Below are positions 60,692-64,000 of a stretch of 64,000 bases of DNA, one piece after another. This DNA is from Epibacterium sp. Ofav1-8 (GTDB lineage Bacteria; Pseudomonadota; Alphaproteobacteria; Rhodobacterales; Rhodobacteraceae), in assembly GCF_022348185.1 (NCBI RefSeq), contig NZ_JAKRFD010000003.1, positions 186,001-250,000 of the forward strand. Reading direction: 5' to 3'. Within the stretch, counting starts at the first letter, position 1, and each line of letters opens with the position of its first letter. Under the pieces are notes generated by a model that did not search any database, was not told the DNA's origin, and was given only the letters and a program-made list of their open reading frames with translations. The position numbers were made by a program, and so were the translations under genes.

Positions 60692-61930
60692 ATGCCCCTA
60701 CTTGTGATGAAATTCGGCGGCACATCCGTCGCCAATCCGGATCGCATTCGCCGCGCCGCCAAACGTGTCGGCGTCGAAGTCGCCAAGGGCTATGACGTGA
60801 TCGTCATCGTCTCTGCCATGTCCGGCAAGACCAACGAATTGGTCGGCTGGGTGGGCGAGACCTCGCCGCTGTATGATGCGCGTGAATATGATGCGGTCGT
60901 GTCCTCTGGCGAGAACGTGACCGCCGGGCTGATGGCGCTGACGCTTCAGGAAATGGACGTGCCCGCGCGCAGCTGGCAGGGCTGGCAAGTGCCGCTCAAG
61001 ACCAACTCCGCCCATAGTCAGGCCCGGATCGAGGACATCGGCACCGACAATATCAACGCCAAGTTCGGCGAGGGGATGAAAGTGGCAGTGGTTGCAGGTT
61101 TTCAGGGGATTTCGCCCGAGGGCCGTATCACCACATTGGGGCGCGGTGGGTCTGATACCACGGCGGTTGCCTTTGCGGCGGCCTTTGGGGCCGAGCGCTG
61201 CGACATCTACACCGATGTGGACGGCGTCTACACCACCGATCCGCGCATCTGTGAAAAGGCGCGCAAGCTCGACAAGATCGCCTTTGAGGAAATGCTGGAA
61301 CTGGCATCCTTGGGTGCAAAAGTGCTGCAAACCCGCTCTGTGGAACTGGCCATGCGCTACAAGGTCAAGCTGCGCGTGCTCTCCAGCTTTGAAGAACAAT
61401 CCGACGAGGCCGGCACGCTGGTCTGCGACGAGGAGGAAATCATGGAATCCAATGTTGTTAACGGCGTTGCCTACTCTCGCGATGAGGCCAAGCTGACCTG
61501 TCTTTCGGTCGCGGATCGTCCCGGCATTGCGGCGACCATCTTTGGCTGCCTCTCTGATGCGGGCGTGAACGTCGATATGATCGTGCAGAACATCTCTGAA
61601 GATGGCCGCACCGACATGACCTTTTCCTGCCCCACCGATCAGGTGCAGCGCGCCGAGGTTGCGCTCAACGCCTACAAGGACAAGGGCGAGCTGAACTATG
61701 CCGAACTGGTGGCGGACACTGGTGTGGCGAAGATTTCCGTCGTCGGGATCGGCATGCGGTCGCAGTCCGGCGTTGCCGCCAAGATGTTCAAGGTGCTTTC
61801 GGATGAGGGCATCAACATCAAGGTGATCACCACGTCGGAGATCAAGATCTCCGTGCTGGTGGATCGCAAATACATGGAGCTCGCGGTGCAGGCCTTGCAT
61901 GATGCGTTCGAGCTCGACAAGGCAAGCTGA
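60692..61930 (+). CDS. lysC: Aspartate kinase with regulatory ACT domains
   Basis: A 412-residue aspartokinase, the first step to lysine, threonine and methionine. The kinase domain has VMKFGGTSVANPDRIRR at the start, VSSGENVTAGLMA, and TTLGRGGSDTTAVAFAAA. Two C-terminal ACT domains (LTCLSVADRPGIAATIFG, KISVVGIGMRSQSGVAAKMF) bind feedback inhibitors such as lysine and threonine. An in-frame ATG at 61442 with a strong ribosome site would give the ACT part alone as a 162-residue chain, as in alpha2-beta2 enzymes. A strong terminator follows. Confidence 0.96.
   Translation: MPLLVMKFGGTSVANPDRIRRAAKRVGVEVAKGYDVIVIVSAMSGKTNELVGWVGETSPLYDAREYDAVVSSGENVTAGLMALTLQEMDVPARSWQGWQVPLKTNSAHSQARIEDIGTDNINAKFGEGMKVAVVAGFQGISPEGRITTLGRGGSDTTAVAFAAAFGAERCDIYTDVDGVYTTDPRICEKARKLDKIAFEEMLELASLGAKVLQTRSVELAMRYKVKLRVLSSFEEQSDEAGTLVCDEEEIMESNVVNGVAYSRDEAKLTCLSVADRPGIAATIFGCLSDAGVNVDMIVQNISEDGRTDMTFSCPTDQVQRAEVALNAYKDKGELNYAELVADTGVAKISVVGIGMRSQSGVAAKMFKVLSDEGINIKVITTSEIKISVLVDRKYMELAVQALHDAFELDKAS
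61431..61444 (+). promoter_or_regulatory. Internal ribosome binding site and start in lysC
   Basis: AGGAGG at 61431-61436 lies five bases before an ATG at 61442-61444 that is in frame with lysC. The product would start MESNVVNGVAYSRDEAKLT, which aligns with the beginning of the beta subunit in two-subunit aspartokinases (M-E-E-A-V-L-T-G-V-A in Corynebacterium, from memory). Confidence 0.6.
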
Positions 61931-61952
61931 TACGCGTTGCCGCTGATTGAAT

Positions 61953-61987
61953 GCGCGCCGGAGGTTTCCTCCGGCGCGTTTGTTTTT
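61953..61987 (+). terminator. Rho-independent terminator of lysC
   Basis: CGCGCCGGAGG and CCTCCGGCGCG form an 11-bp perfect stem around TTTC, or a slightly longer one, followed by TTTGTTTTT. Confidence 0.9.
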
Positions 61988-62252
61988 GCGCATTCGCTTT
62001 TTTCGAGCGTGCGGCAGGCAAGCTGGTCGGGGCCGCCCCCATGCTGCCAGCAGGGCGGCGGCGCAGAAGGGTATTTGCTGCAAAACCTCTTGCCAGCGCC
62101 CCGGCCAGCCGACACATTGCCTGTGACCTCGCGTCCGGTGCGAAGAGAGTTGATGCGCATGAGCGTCATCTGTTATTCGGAACGCCGGATCGTGAACGGG
62201 TGGGTGACAGGGCATCCGTGGCGTCAAATGAAAAACCCGGGAAAGGGCGAAC
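61988..62252. other. Gap between lysC and ptsP
   Basis: No supported gene. The left part carries a GCGGCAGG-rich stretch without clear stems. The right part holds a candidate promoter at 62150-62178 and the ptsP ribosome site. Confidence 0.35.
62150..62178 (+). promoter_or_regulatory. Candidate promoter of ptsP
   Basis: TTGATG (62150-62155) and TTATTC (62173-62178) are separated by 17 bases, about 75 bases before the ptsP start. It is weak but has the best spacing in the gap. Confidence 0.35.
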
Positions 62253-64000
62253 ATGGTTGAGAACACGGAATCCGAGAGCAGGAAGCTTCTGGGTCGTCTG
62301 CGCGAGGCCATGGCAGGAGATGATGCCGGGCAGGCCCGCCTTGATAAGATCACTCAGCTGATTGCCGACAGCATGGGCACCGAAGTGTGCTCCATCTATC
62401 TGTTTCGCGACGAAGAAACGCTGGAGCTCTGCGCCACCGAAGGTCTGAACCGCGAATCCGTTCACCAGACCCGCATGCGCGTGGGCGAGGGGCTGGTGGG
62501 GCGCGTGGCCCGCACCGGCAAGGTCATCAACACCCCCGATGCCCCCAGCGCGCGCGGCTTCCGCTACATGCCCGAGACGGGGGAAGAGCGGTTTTCCTCT
62601 TTCCTCGGGATTCCGATCCAGCGTCTGGGCGAGATGATGGGCGTCCTGGTGGTGCAGTCCAAGGAGACCCGTGAATACTCCTCCGACGCGGTTTATGCGC
62701 TTGAGGTGGTGGCCATGGTCATTGCCGAAATGACCGAGCTGGGAGCCTTTGTGGGCGAGGGCTCGGCGATGTCGCCGCTGCACCAGCAGTCCGTGATCCT
62801 GAAGGGGATCACCGCCCAGGAGGGGGCGGCCGAGGGCAATATCTGGCTGCATGAACCCCGCGTGGTGGTCACCAACCCGATTGCCGATGATCCGCACCGC
62901 GAACTGGAGCGCCTGCAAGAGGCCGTGGACGAGCTGCGCGTGGGCGTTGACAAGATGCTTCAGGTCTCCGGCGCGGACAAGGAGCAGGCGCAGGTTCTGG
63001 AAACCTATCGGATGTTTGCCAATTCCAAGGGCTGGATGCGGCGCATGGAAGAAGACATTGCGCGTGGCCTCAGCGCCGAAGCTGCGGTGGAAAAAGAGCA
63101 ATCCCTCGCCCGTGGCCGTATGGCGCAGGTGCAGGATGCCTATTTGCGCGAACGTCTGAGCGATCTGGATGATCTCTCCAACCGCCTGCTGCGCATTCTG
63201 ACCGGGCAGGGCAAGGACACTGGCGCGGAGTTGCCGGAGAACCCCATTCTAGTAGCCCGCAATATCGGCCCGGCCGAGCTGCTGGAATATGGCCGCAAGC
63301 TCAAGGGGATTGTCCTTGAGGAAGGCTCCGTGGGCTCTCATGCGGCGATTGTGGCGCGGGCGCTGGCGATCCCGCTGGTGGTGCGCGCTGCGCGGATCAC
63401 GACAGAGGGGCTGAACGGTGATCATGTGCTGGTCGATGGCGATCAGGGCGTGGTGCATCTGCGCCCCGACGATCCCGTCGTCAGCGCCTTTCGCGACAAG
63501 ATCGCGATGCAGGCACAGGCGCAGGAGCGCTACGCGTCGATACGTGACAAACCTGCTATAACGTCCGATGGTCAAAGAATAAATCTGGTGATGAATGCCG
63601 GTCTGATGGCGGATCTTCCGTCGCTGGACAACTCCGGTGCAGAAGGCGTTGGCCTGTTTCGGACCGAGTTGCAGTTTCTGGTCCGCAACAAGATGCCCAA
63701 GCGGTCCGAGCTGGTGGCGCTCTACCAGCGGGTTCTGGAAGCCGCGCATGGCAAACGTGTGGTGTTTCGCACACTCGATATCGGCTCCGACAAAGTGCTG
63801 CCCTACATGAAGCCGCAGGATGAACCCAATCCGGCGCTTGGCTGGCGGGCGATCCGCGTGGGGCTTGATAAACCCGGCGTGATGCGGATGCAGCTGCAGG
63901 CGCTGATCCGGGCGGCCAATGGCGGCCCGCTGACGGTTATGTTTCCCTTCGTCGCCCAGTTCGAGGAGTACCGGCTGGCAAGAGAGGAAGTGAACAAAAC
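62253..64000 (+). CDS. ptsP: PTS-Ntr enzyme I, phosphoenolpyruvate-protein phosphotransferase (3' end outside window)
   Basis: The first 582 residues of PtsP. Residues 1-165 form a GAF domain (CSIYLFRDEETLELCATEGL, SFLGIPIQRLGEMMGVLVVQ), which separates it from sugar-PTS enzyme I. The phosphohistidine domain follows, with EEGSVGSHAAIVARALAIPL holding the phosphorylated His. Then comes the PEP-binding barrel (EGVGLFRTELQFL, FRTLDIGSDKVLPYM). PtsP passes phosphate to NPr and EIIA-Ntr in nitrogen and potassium control. In some alphaproteobacteria its GAF domain senses glutamine. AAAGGGCG precedes the ATG. The gene runs off the right edge. Confidence 0.95.
   Translation, partial: MVENTESESRKLLGRLREAMAGDDAGQARLDKITQLIADSMGTEVCSIYLFRDEETLELCATEGLNRESVHQTRMRVGEGLVGRVARTGKVINTPDAPSARGFRYMPETGEERFSSFLGIPIQRLGEMMGVLVVQSKETREYSSDAVYALEVVAMVIAEMTELGAFVGEGSAMSPLHQQSVILKGITAQEGAAEGNIWLHEPRVVVTNPIADDPHRELERLQEAVDELRVGVDKMLQVSGADKEQAQVLETYRMFANSKGWMRRMEEDIARGLSAEAAVEKEQSLARGRMAQVQDAYLRERLSDLDDLSNRLLRILTGQGKDTGAELPENPILVARNIGPAELLEYGRKLKGIVLEEGSVGSHAAIVARALAIPLVVRAARITTEGLNGDHVLVDGDQGVVHLRPDDPVVSAFRDKIAMQAQAQERYASIRDKPAITSDGQRINLVMNAGLMADLPSLDNSGAEGVGLFRTELQFLVRNKMPKRSELVALYQRVLEAAHGKRVVFRTLDIGSDKVLPYMKPQDEPNPALGWRAIRVGLDKPGVMRMQLQALIRAANGGPLTVMFPFVAQFEEYRLAREEVNK

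Noticed and set aside
60698-62353. A 551-codon minus-strand frame opposite lysC
   Set aside because: It covers lysC, a clear terminator and the start of ptsP, and is His/Arg-rich without protein-like patterns.

Overview
The window is a stretch of GC-rich alphaproteobacterial chromosome, most likely from the Roseobacter group of the Rhodobacteraceae. I infer this from gene content and neighbourhood: secG-pyrG, purA with a DUF2842 gene, gor-hflK-hflC-degP, a SAM-II riboswitch before metZ, cobyric acid synthase, a class I aldolase and a soluble globin-coupled chemoreceptor. No rRNA, tRNA, CRISPR array or intact insertion sequence was seen. Both ends cut genes: a TolC-type protein on the left and ptsP on the right.

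Layout. 1-9 kb: tolC 3' end, a PopZ-like polar scaffold candidate, cobQ, efp, ygfZ and an exporter-type ABC protein. 8.5-16 kb: a class V aminotransferase, a HisC-like enzyme, a crotonase, a fatty-acid-hydroxylase-like membrane protein, a globin-coupled methyl-accepting protein and aldolase. 16-27 kb: pyrG-secG, a cobalt-type nitrile hydratase operon, purA, a 740-residue acidic protein with conserved ends, thiamine pyrophosphokinase and a DMT exporter. 27-36 kb: a hydrolase/TetR divergent pair with visible operators, serine deaminase, a GST, rpiA, a PACE-type exporter, gor, hflK and hflC. 37-46 kb is the accessory part: an unrelated lower-GC gene between hflC and degP, a 12-copy heptanucleotide tract before an acetyltransferase, a Crp-type regulator, a ferredoxin, and a bestrophin gene split by foreign DNA that carries a secreted protein and a transposase remnant. 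46-64 kb: purD, xseA, ftsY, mgtC-like, yciB, a riboswitch-controlled metZ, folE2, trkH, lysC and the start of ptsP.

Functional themes. Nucleotide and cofactor synthesis (pyrG, purA, purD, folE2, cobQ, thiamine pyrophosphokinase), aspartate-family amino acids (lysC, metZ), envelope quality control (hflK, hflC, degP), protein targeting (secG, ftsY) and redox defence (gor, GST) are mostly single-gene units separated by clear terminators.

The most unusual signals are non-coding or structural. (1) Four dispersed copies of a multi-hairpin element lie between convergent genes; each has two conserved boxes 31-34 bases apart and stems that differ in sequence but stay self-complementary. (2) A (GGTTCAC)x12 tract should switch the reading frame if its copy number changes. 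(3) The bestrophin locus is broken and partly replaced. (4) Four direct repeats with an 11-base period lie upstream of a hydrolase. (5) A strong internal ribosome site in lysC sits where the beta subunit starts in two-subunit aspartokinases.
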